The notes beneath the pieces are model-generated. The model ran no database searches. It was given only the letters and a program-made list of their open reading frames with translations, and was not told the DNA's origin. Below are positions 1-5,006 of a stretch of DNA of 11,573 nucleotides, in pieces. Location: NCBI GenBank assembly GCA_007117575.1, contig SKGH01000101.1, positions 1 to 11,573 of the forward strand, read 5' to 3'. The translations under genes and the position numbers were made by a program. Every line of letters begins with the position of its first letter. The stretch's first letter is position 1. Source of the DNA: Candidatus Kaiserbacteria bacterium. GTDB taxonomy: Bacteria > Patescibacteriota > Minisyncoccia > Phycocordibacterales > UBA918.

Positions 1-164
1 ATCGTACCACCAAGTACGCCTCACCCAGCCCCAGTTTCCGTGATCATTTATATTCTTTCGTGACTGACTAAAACATTTTTTGGTTTATTACGTTAGTAAT
101 AAATGGTTACCGAAACCGGGGCTGGGTCAGCGCCTCGAACTTCATCAGAAATGCGTAAGTCATG
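1..164 (+). mobile_element. MITE-like repeat element, copy 1 (left end outside window)
   Basis: The first 164 bases match element positions 55-218 of the two complete copies at 1137-1354 and 3904-4121. The copy contains the inner inverted repeat (23-38 and 112-127, one A/C mismatch), the 73-nt loop (39-111) in the same orientation as copy 2, and the right terminal repeat ending in GTAAGTCATG at 164. The right flank is ACGAG; the matching left flank is outside the window, so a target duplication cannot be tested. It lies 22 nt beyond the stop codon of the channel gene. No coding capacity is visible. Confidence 0.9.
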
Positions 165-186
165 ACGAGGTTTTTTAGACAGACTT

Positions 187-1047
187 CTATCTTTTTGTAT
201 TTATTTTTTCTTTGACTTTTTCTTTGGGTAAGGTTTTCTTTATCTCCTTTAAAGCGTTTTCTATTTTCGCTAATGATTCACTTAAAAGAAGCTGGTAGTG
301 CTTTTGTTCTTGTATCTGCTGATGTGTGACTTCCATTTCTTTTTCGTGTACTTGTTGCATGGAGTTAACAATAATTCCTATTAGTAAATTGAGTACAGAG
401 AAGGTGGTTGATAAAATGAAAAGAATGAAGAATATCCATGCCATTGGAAATTCTTCCATCACTGGTCGAACTATCGACATTGACCAGCTCTCCAGTGTCA
501 TGATCTGAAACAGGGAATAGAAAGACGAACCCAAAGATCCAAAAAATTCAGGAAATTTTTCACCAAAGAATTTAGTTGCCATGACAGCACTTACGTAGAA
601 AACCAGTAGTAACATGGAACCAACTGCCATAAGTCCACTCAAGGCATTCATAAAACCTTGAATTACTCGCCTGAAGACCGGTGTGACAGAAACCAGTCTT
701 AAGGCTCTTAAAATGCGAAGTGTTCTTAATACAGAAAGGTTACTTAAAAAGGGTAGTATTGATACAGCTACGATCACGAAATCAAATATGTTCCAGCCGT
801 TTCGAAAAAAGTTAAGTCTATAGGCATATATTTTCAGCACTATTTCGATTGTAAAAATACTAATAAATAGCGTGTCTAGCACAAACAGAAGTGAACCATA
901 TTTGGCTAGGATACCGGCATCAGTTTCCATCCCAAGTGTTATAGCGTTCAGTACGATAATGGTGAGTATTAAATATTGAAACACATTTGTCTCAATCAGA
1001 CTGATCAGACGGTGGCGTAATCCAGTTTTTATTTTTTCAGGGTTCAT
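187..1047 (-). CDS. Bacterial voltage-gated sodium channel (BacNav / NaChBac-NavAb type)
   Basis: This 286-residue protein has the six-helix plan of a single-domain voltage-gated channel that assembles as a tetramer in the cytoplasmic membrane. S1 lies near residues 22-40. S2 lies near 55-75 and carries the counter-charge E68. S3 is near 85-100. S4 (about 104-120) has arginines every third residue at 108, 111, 114 and 117. The pore loop carries TLESWSM at 184-190, the same selectivity filter as I recall for NavAb, with E186 as the sodium-selecting glutamate. S6 (about 205-235) includes NLLIGIIVNSM and leads into a charged C-terminal helix (about 236-270) that is probably the tetramerising coiled coil. 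The length is normal for the family. ATG at 1047 is used; no Shine-Dalgarno sequence precedes it. The gene stands alone between two repeat copies. Family assignment is very secure; the physiological role is unknown. Confidence 0.96.
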   Translation of the reverse strand: MNPEKIKTGLRHRLISLIETNVFQYLILTIIVLNAITLGMETDAGILAKYGSLLFVLDTLFISIFTIEIVLKIYAYRLNFFRNGWNIFDFVIVAVSILPFLSNLSVLRTLRILRALRLVSVTPVFRRVIQGFMNALSGLMAVGSMLLLVFYVSAVMATKFFGEKFPEFFGSLGSSFYSLFQIMTLESWSMSIVRPVMEEFPMAWIFFILFILSTTFSVLNLLIGIIVNSMQQVHEKEMEVTHQQIQEQKHYQLLLSESLAKIENALKEIKKTLPKEKVKEKINTKR

Positions 1048-1067
1048 AATAGTAATAGGCAGATTGT

Positions 1068-1097
1068 ATCATATAAGATCTTTTACGTAGTTCACAA
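1068..1097 (-). promoter_or_regulatory. Promoter of the sodium-channel gene
   Basis: On the minus strand TTGTGA (1092-1097) is followed after 18 nt by TATGAT (1068-1073). Transcription would start near 1061, leaving a leader of about 14 nt before the ATG at 1047. It was identified by eye from sigma-70 consensus similarity. Confidence 0.55.
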
Positions 1098-1136
1098 ATA
1101 TCTTATTTAAAAGTTATAGGATGTGTAAAATAATTT

Positions 1137-1354
1137 CAGGACTTACGCGTTTGGCGAATTTCTTTGTTGCTTTCGTCACTTAAACCTTTCATCGTACCAC
1201 CAAGTACGCCTCACCCAGCCCCGGTTTCCGTGATCATTTATATTCTTTCGTGACTGACTAAAACATTTTTTGGTTTATTACGTCAGTAATAAATGGTTAC
1301 CGAAACCGGGGCTGGGTCAGCGCCTCGAACTCCATCAGAAACGCGTAAGTCATG
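1137..1354 (+). mobile_element. MITE-like repeat element, copy 2 (complete, 218 bp)
   Basis: The ends are inverted repeats: CAGGACTTACGCGTTT at the left and AAACGCGTAAGTCATG at the right, with one mismatch. The element is bracketed by AATTT at 1132-1136 and again at 1355-1359, a likely 5-bp target duplication. An inner perfect inverted repeat, ACCCAGCCCCGGTTTC (1213-1228) against GAAACCGGGGCTGGGT (1302-1317), encloses a 73-nt loop (1229-1301). The loop itself holds a smaller hairpin, TTTATTAC / GTAATAAA. No transposase is encoded, so if the element is mobile it must be moved in trans. It sits between the divergent channel gene and the small membrane-protein gene and interrupts neither. Confidence 0.92.
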
Positions 1355-1380
1355 AATTTTTTATATTTAATATTTTTGGT

Positions 1381-1391
1381 TATGATAAAAT
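1381..1391 (+). promoter_or_regulatory. Possible -10 region of the small membrane-protein gene
   Basis: TATGAT (1381-1386) overlaps TAAAAT (1386-1391). Either would start transcription within about five bases of the ATG at 1398. No convincing -35 hexamer is visible, so this is a weak call. Confidence 0.3.
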
Positions 1392-1397
1392 ATTGAC

Positions 1398-1601
1398 ATG
1401 GATACTGAAATAATTTTAAAAATACTTTTTTATATTCTTTTATTAGACAGTCTTATAGCTAACTTGATAGCTTGGCGTGGACAAGATTGGTATTCAGTGA
1501 AATTACCTTCTTTGTCTAAGTATTTACCCATAACCAAAGCATGGGCGGGTTGGTATTTGATTCTAGTTATATTTATCGGTGTATTAATTTTTTTTAACTA
1601 A
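1398..1601 (+). CDS. Small two-helix membrane protein, function unknown
   Basis: This 67-residue protein was not recognised as a member of a named family. It has a hydrophobic segment at about 5-24 (ILKILFYILLLDSLIANLIA) and another at about 51-66 near the C-terminus. The linker between them is polar and rich in aromatic residues (WRGQDWYSVKLPSLSKYL). This suggests a two-pass inner-membrane protein. The ATG at 1398 follows repeat copy 2 by 43 nt. There is no Shine-Dalgarno sequence, and a -10-like box almost abuts the start. It is judged to be a real gene because the reading frame fills the space between the repeat and the cold-shock promoter and has a coherent membrane topology. A chance ORF is not excluded. 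Confidence 0.65.
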   Translation: MDTEIILKILFYILLLDSLIANLIAWRGQDWYSVKLPSLSKYLPITKAWAGWYLILVIFIGVLIFFN

Positions 1602-1620
1602 ACCTGTCAACGTAATAAAT

Positions 1621-1649
1621 TTGCTTTTTTTTTCAATACATGATGTAAT
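1621..1649 (+). promoter_or_regulatory. Promoter of the cold-shock gene
   Basis: TTGCTT (1621-1626) lies 17 nt before TGTAAT (1644-1649). A TG pair at 1641-1642 gives an extended -10. Transcription would start near 1656, about 106 nt upstream of the chosen ATG. Confidence 0.6.
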
Positions 1650-1655
1650 GAAAAC

Positions 1656-1761
1656 ACAAAGCATTCGCTCCTCTTGAAGATTTCTTGTTGTGAAGCGGAA
1701 GGAGATCAGGTGTAGTGAGGGTTTTGTAGTTATTCAGAAGATAAATAATAAAAAAAGTAAG
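1656..1761 (+). promoter_or_regulatory. Long 5' leader of the cold-shock mRNA
   Basis: About 106 nt separate the predicted transcription start from the ATG at 1762. Long structured leaders are known for cspA-type mRNAs, where they act as thermosensors. This one contains CTCCT (1668-1672), which can pair with AGGAG (1700-1704). The latter is part of AAGGAGA (1699-1705), the best Shine-Dalgarno-like sequence in the window. No sizeable ORF begins after it: GTG at 1710 is followed at once by TAG, and GTG at 1715 opens only four codons. Regulation by this leader is inference. Confidence 0.4.
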
Positions 1762-1968
1762 ATGAAAGGAACAATTGCACGAATCGTATCAGACCGAGGT
1801 TTCGGTTTTATTACACCGGAAGACGGTAGTAAGGATTTATTTTTTCACGCTAAAGATACCGTTGACGTCGAGTTTGACGATTTACGTGAAGGTGATGTGG
1901 TAAATTTTGAGGTGGTTGATGGACCTAAAGGCCCAGCAGCTTCACAGGTGACTCGTCCTAGTGCCTAG
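1762..1968 (+). CDS. Cold-shock domain protein (CspA family)
   Basis: This 68-residue single OB-fold protein binds single-stranded RNA or DNA. It would act as an RNA chaperone that melts secondary structure in the cytoplasm. RNP1 is seen as GFGFI at 13-17, and RNP2 as LFFHA at 26-30. The rest follows the family pattern, with REGDVVNFEV and a C-terminal AASQVTRPSA. The ATG at 1762 was chosen because MKGTI aligns with the usual N-terminus and gives the normal family length. An in-frame GTG at 1690 would add 24 residues of unlikely composition. The gene has its own extended -10 promoter, a long leader, and ends 36 nt before a strong palindromic terminator, so it is probably monocistronic. Confidence 0.95.
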   Translation: MKGTIARIVSDRGFGFITPEDGSKDLFFHAKDTVDVEFDDLREGDVVNFEVVDGPKGPAASQVTRPSA

Positions 1969-2004
1969 TCACTCTGATCAAAATAAAGTACATAGTCTTT
2001 ATAA

Positions 2005-2040
2005 AACAAAACCGCTTTCTTTAAAGAAAGCGGTTTTGTT
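2005..2040. terminator. Bidirectional intrinsic terminator (36-bp perfect palindrome)
   Basis: AACAAAACCGCTTTCTTT (2005-2022) is exactly complementary to AAAGAAAGCGGTTTTGTT (2023-2040). T-rich tracts form the 3' base of the stem on both strands. It closes the cold-shock transcript on the plus strand and the convergent methyltransferase transcript on the minus strand. The methyltransferase stop codon (2039-2041) overlaps its right edge. Confidence 0.92.
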
Positions 2041-2764
2041 ATTGGTAAGGGTCCTTTTCTGCGTATATGGATATAGTTCTTCTTTTACGAGCTTTTCCTT
2101 TCAGTATATGTTTATGAGAAGCATAGCTTTTGTGTATGATAAAGCTGGGAGCTAAAAATTCTAAAATTTCTTCTTTGTAATAGACATGTTCAGCTACGCC
2201 TATTATTGGATGAATATAGGAGCCATCTTCCTCTGCCGGCGATTCATTTAAAAGACGTTTAGTGTGAATATCACCGTCACGTAGAAAAGTCTTAAAGAAT
2301 AGAAAACCACCCGGTTTTAATACTCTATAAATTTCATCTCGTAAAGACAGTCTTTCACTGGAAAGCAGGAAATGTGAAGTCATCATATCTAGTACTAAAG
2401 ATTGAGAATTGTCGGGTATGTCCCAAGGTGGTTTTATGTCACATACTTTAAATTCAATATTTAGTTCTTTTTTAGCCTCAGTGGCTTTAGCTATAGCTGC
2501 AGAGGATATGTCGTATCCATATCCATGCATTCCAAACTCTTTGGCTAAATAAATTATATTGCGACCGTTTCCACAACCTATATCTAAAACTGAAGTGGTG
2601 GGGTTTAAAAGAGTTTTTCCTTGTTTTCTTTGTAACCAACGAATGAACTTTTCTAAATCAGAACTTGGTTTTTCCGATAAAGAAAGGTGTGAGGCGTCGG
2701 TGTACTCTTTGTCCCAAAAAGATGAACCGTGTCGACGTTTTTTATTTATTTTTTTTCTGAGCAT
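2039..2764 (-). CDS. SAM-dependent class I methyltransferase
   Basis: This 241-residue enzyme has the Rossmann-type methyltransferase fold. It would transfer a methyl group from S-adenosylmethionine to an unknown substrate. Motif I is VLDIGCGNGRN at about 59-69. The acidic residue ending strand 2 is D85 in YGYDIS, expected to bind the SAM ribose. A later RVLKPGGFLFF is the usual post-motif segment of the Methyltransf_11/25 type. The N-terminus is very basic (RKKINKKRRH), which could favour contact with nucleic acid or phospholipid; this is speculative. A longer frame reaches TTG at 2800, but that TTG lies inside the predicted -35 box. ATG at 2764 falls where transcription should start, so I use it. 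It is convergent with the cold-shock gene and divergent from the DUF2177 gene. Confidence 0.9.
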   Translation of the reverse strand: MLRKKINKKRRHGSSFWDKEYTDASHLSLSEKPSSDLEKFIRWLQRKQGKTLLNPTTSVLDIGCGNGRNIIYLAKEFGMHGYGYDISSAAIAKATEAKKELNIEFKVCDIKPPWDIPDNSQSLVLDMMTSHFLLSSERLSLRDEIYRVLKPGGFLFFKTFLRDGDIHTKRLLNESPAEEDGSYIHPIIGVAEHVYYKEEILEFLAPSFIIHKSYASHKHILKGKARKRRTISIYAEKDPYQ

Positions 2765-2770
2765 TTTTTG

Positions 2771-2800
2771 ATTATAATCATACCTTGTTGGATAAGGCAA
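2771..2800 (-). promoter_or_regulatory. Methyltransferase promoter, leaderless arrangement
   Basis: On the minus strand TTGCCT (2795-2800) is followed after 18 nt by a consensus TATAAT (2771-2776). The +1 position is predicted at 2764, the A of the chosen ATG, so the transcript would have no 5' leader. Confidence 0.65.
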
Positions 2801-2929
2801 ATAATTATAAAGGTAATATTGTCTTGTTTGTCAGCTTTGTGGCGCATACTAATAAATTTGTTTCTGGGGTGTAATAAGTTGGTAAAAATGTAATGCAGGT
2901 GTTGTTTGACGATATTTAAAAGTACTGTG

Positions 2930-2938
2930 TGTTATAAT
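2930..2938 (+). promoter_or_regulatory. Extended -10 promoter of the DUF2177/DUF192 unit
   Basis: TGTTATAAT at 2930-2938 is a consensus extended -10. TTGACG at 2906-2911 is upstream but 21 nt away, too far for a standard -35. The predicted start is 2945 or 2946, coinciding with the ATG at 2946. The spacer from here back to the methyltransferase promoter shows no gene. Confidence 0.6.
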
Positions 2939-2945
2939 CTTGCGT

Positions 2946-3353
2946 ATGATAGATATATCAATGTTTGTAACTTTATATTTATTGAGTATCCCGATTTTTA
3001 TATTGATTGACGCCGTTTGGTTGTATACTGCCAGTAGCTGGCTTTACAAACCTCGTATCGGTCACTTGATGGGGGAAGTAAATTGGTTGGCGGCCACTAT
3101 TTTTTATTTAATATTTCTGGTCGGTCTGGTTTTTTTTGCCATTTATCCGTCTGTTATTGGTGGTTCTCAACAATCGGCTTTGTTAATGGGTGGTTTGTTT
3201 GGTTTTTTTACTTACGCTACTTACGATCTGACAAACCAAGCTACTTTGAAAGGTTGGTCTTGGGTTATAACTATAGCTGATCTGTTCTGGGGTACATTTT
3301 TAGGTGCCACTGTCTCCGGTTCTGTGTTTTATTTGTACGGAGTATTGTTTTAG
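2946..3353 (+). CDS. DUF2177 family membrane protein
   Basis: This 135-residue polytopic membrane protein has four predicted helices, near 6-27, 47-68, 76-92 and 106-132. It matches the DUF2177 pattern as I know it: IDAVWL at 21-26, a GHLMGEVNW stretch near 39-47, YATYDLTNQATLKGW at 90-104 and DLFWGT at 112-117. The family has no established biochemical function. An in-frame TTG at 2940 would add two residues, but the ATG at 2946 coincides with the predicted transcription start and is preferred. No Shine-Dalgarno sequence is present. The DUF192 gene follows after 18 nt, so the two are probably cotranscribed. Confidence 0.92.
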   Translation: MIDISMFVTLYLLSIPIFILIDAVWLYTASSWLYKPRIGHLMGEVNWLAATIFYLIFLVGLVFFAIYPSVIGGSQQSALLMGGLFGFFTYATYDLTNQATLKGWSWVITIADLFWGTFLGATVSGSVFYLYGVLF

Positions 3354-3371
3354 GTAGGTTTTTTTGTATAC

Positions 3372-3896
3372 ATGCTTAAAAGAAGGTCGTTAATTGTTTC
3401 GTTGTTAGGTTTTGTATTGTTAATAGTCATTTTTTTTATTTGGTCGCTGTTAGAGCCTCGTTTGCAAAATAATAAGAAAGATATTTCGACTCTCGGATAT
3501 AGTTTAAATAGAGAAAATATGGTCACTATGCAACTGGCTGATACTGTTCTAGAGGTTAAAGTTGTAAGTACTAATGAAGAAAGAAGGAGGGGATTGTCAG
3601 GAGTGGTTGGTTTAGAGCCTGATGAGGGTATGTTTTTTGTGTTTGATAGTGATGGTTATTATGGAATATGGATGAAAGACATGCTGTTTTCAATAGACAT
3701 TCTTTGGCTGAACTCAAATAAGGAAATAGTCCATATTGAATCTTTTGTTGACCCAGACACTTATCCCACAGTATTCAAGCCGGATAAACCCGCTCGTTAT
3801 GTATTAGAAGTGAATGCAGGTTTTGTGGTAAAGCACAAAATTAATGTAGGTGACACAATCGTTTTACCAGAAGAGGGTACTTGGTTAATGGATTAG
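3372..3896 (+). CDS. DUF192 family protein, membrane-anchored
   Basis: This 174-residue protein starts with a short basic stretch and one hydrophobic segment (about 7-25). That makes it either a signal anchor or an uncleaved signal, placing the rest outside the membrane. The DUF192 domain covers about 50-167 and shows ERRRGLSG at 70-77, GMFFVF at 86-91, GIWMKDM at 98-104, IDILWL at 108-113 and VLEVNAGF at 144-151, followed by KINVGD. This is a small barrel family with no settled function. The ATG at 3372 lies 18 nt after the DUF2177 stop. AGGTAGG at 3352-3358 is a poor and distant Shine-Dalgarno candidate. Repeat copy 3 begins 7 nt after the stop, and its left target duplication lies within those bases. 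Confidence 0.93.
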   Translation: MLKRRSLIVSLLGFVLLIVIFFIWSLLEPRLQNNKKDISTLGYSLNRENMVTMQLADTVLEVKVVSTNEERRRGLSGVVGLEPDEGMFFVFDSDGYYGIWMKDMLFSIDILWLNSNKEIVHIESFVDPDTYPTVFKPDKPARYVLEVNAGFVVKHKINVGDTIVLPEEGTWLMD

Positions 3897-3903
3897 ATGA
3901 TTA

Positions 3904-4121
3904 CATGACTTACGCGTTTGGCAAATTTCTTTGTCGCTTTCGTCACTCAAACCTTTCATCGTACCACCAAGTACGCCTCACCCAGCTCCAGTTTCGGTAA
4001 TCATTTATTACTAACGTAATAAACCAAAAAATGTTTTAGTCAGTCACGAAAGAATATAAATCATCACGGAAACTGGAGCTGGGTCAGCGCCTCGAACTCC
4101 ATCAGAAACGCGTAAGTCATG
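3904..4121 (+). mobile_element. MITE-like repeat element, copy 3 (complete, loop inverted)
   Basis: This 218-bp copy has perfect 16-bp terminal inverted repeats, CATGACTTACGCGTTT and AAACGCGTAAGTCATG. It is flanked by GATTA at 3899-3903 and again at 4122-4126, a 5-bp target duplication. The outer left and right arms are in the same orientation as in the other copies. It lies between the DUF192 stop and the rnpB promoter and disrupts neither. No protein is encoded. Confidence 0.94.
3980..4084 (-). repeat. Inverted internal segment of repeat copy 3
   Basis: ACCCAGCTCCAGTTTC (3980-3995) and GAAACTGGAGCTGGGT (4069-4084) form a perfect 16-bp inverted repeat. The 73 nt between them (3996-4068) match the reverse complement of the loop in copy 2 (1229-1301) with three differences. 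The loop is therefore flipped in this copy, with breakpoints inside the inverted-repeat arms. Confidence 0.93.
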
Positions 4122-4158
4122 GATTATATAGGTCACACCCATCATAGGACTGAATTTT

Positions 4159-4186
4159 TTGATAAAATTACTTTTTATGGTATAGT
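4159..4186 (+). promoter_or_regulatory. rnpB promoter
   Basis: TTGATA (4159-4164) and TATAGT (4181-4186) are separated by 16 nt, close to the sigma-70 consensus. Transcription should start near 4192-4194, just before the P1 strand of the RNase P RNA. The promoter begins 37 nt after the end of repeat copy 3. Confidence 0.8.
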
Positions 4187-4191
4187 TACAG

Positions 4192-4816
4192 AGCACGGTG
4201 ATCGCCCAAAGTTACTTTCAGGTAGTATCTAATTTGCTATAAAGCTACTTTCGTACTATTTGAAAGTAGCTTTGGGAGGAAAGTCCGGACACGCTCCCAA
4301 CCCCATTTCTGTTAGGTGTAGACAATAAAGGTATTGAATATGGTTATTCATTTTTTGTTTGAGACTTGATAGAAGTGGGGCTGGGAAGAGTAGCGGGTAA
4401 CACCCGTCCGTTGTTGTTTTTTATAGCCAGTCATTTTTGTGATTGGGTGTATAATAATGACGCGAGGTGCGAGCAGAGACGTCTATGACTGTAAGGTTAT
4501 AGACACCCAATTTAGTTTTAGAGATGAGAACATTGTTCAAAAACTCTATGATTTGTTGGGTGAGTCATGGCGGTAACGTCATGGGTGAAACGGCTAAACC
4601 CTTACTTGCGTGCAAGGTCGTGCCTGACCCCATTTTAGTTTGGTATTGTTTGTAATTTTTATAATTATTACGAATTTATGAATAATACTGACTTGAAGTG
4701 GGGTTGGGAGAACCGCAAGAAGCGATCGGTAACGATTGTTCCAGGTATATGATCACCCTTCAAAGTGACTTCGTTGCTTTGAGGACAGAATCCGGCTTAT
4801 TGTCGTAATCACCTCC
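4192..4816 (+). ncRNA. rnpB: RNase P RNA (catalytic subunit), expanded form
   Basis: This is the ribozyme that removes 5' leaders from pre-tRNAs. The universal core is clear: GAGGAAAGTCCGGAC at 4276-4290 (5' strand of P4), GGTGCGAGCAGAGACG near 4466-4481, GGTAACGTCATGGGTGAAAC near 4572-4591, GCGTGCAAGGTCG at 4609-4621, and the 3' GACAGAATCCGGCTTA at 4784-4799. P1 is likely 4197-4202 with 4808-4813. P3 is a 12-bp hairpin (4241-4252 with 4262-4273). The RNA is about 620 nt against roughly 350-400 in typical bacteria. The extra length lies largely in AU-rich loops capped on stems at 4295-4386 and 4624-4708. The exact ends are estimates. Confidence 0.97.
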
Positions 4817-4831
4817 TATCGGGAGGTGATT
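4807..4831 (+). terminator. rnpB terminator hairpin
   Basis: AATCACCTCC (4807-4816) pairs perfectly with GGAGGTGATT (4822-4831) around a 5-nt loop. The T-tract behind it is short and interrupted. The left arm contains ATCACC, which is also the likely 3' strand of P1, so terminator and mature P1 appear mutually exclusive. Confidence 0.75.
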
Positions 4832-4872
4832 TGCGTTTAGTGTATTTTATTGTAATAAACTTATAAACAGTC

Positions 4873-4881
4873 TGGTATAAT
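4873..4881 (+). promoter_or_regulatory. Orphan extended -10 promoter downstream of rnpB
   Basis: TGGTATAAT at 4873-4881 is a consensus extended -10. Its predicted start (about 4888) is two bases before an ATG that opens an 11-codon ORF ending at 4925. This could be a distal promoter for the gene at 5074, a small RNA, or chance in AT-rich DNA. No other gene is seen between 4832 and 5073. Confidence 0.35.
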
Positions 4882-5006
4882 TATAAGGGATGTTAGGGTA
4901 CAGAGAGTGTTGTATGTTATTCTAGCTTTATGGTGCCTGATTCTCATTTTTTTGTAAAGATTTTTATCAGAATAATTACATGCAATTTCCATATCTCTAA
5001 ATGTAT

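Noticed and set aside
1141..1200. An 18-codon reading frame on the minus strand in the left arm of the repeat (starting MKGLSDESNKE).
   Set aside because: It looks protein-like in copy 2, but copy 3 has non-synonymous changes and a different end, and copy 4 carries a one-base insertion that shifts the frame. It is not conserved as coding sequence.
1137..1354. Integron attC site as an explanation of the palindromic repeat.
   Set aside because: There is no integrase, no cassette-like spacing, and the terminal repeats plus 5-bp duplications fit transposition better.
1690..1761. A 24-residue N-terminal extension of the cold-shock protein from GTG at 1690.
   Set aside because: The family begins at MKGTI, the extension has no recognisable features, and it lies in the likely leader.
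4032..4060. A promoter in the invertible loop of copy 3 (TATAAA at 4055-4060) that would flip direction with the loop and point to rnpB.
   Set aside because: No acceptable -35 lies at proper spacing, and rnpB has its own much better promoter at 4159-4186.
4890..4925. An 11-codon ORF after the orphan promoter downstream of rnpB.
   Set aside because: It is too short to support from sequence alone and has no distinctive composition; it is kept only as a remark on the promoter.
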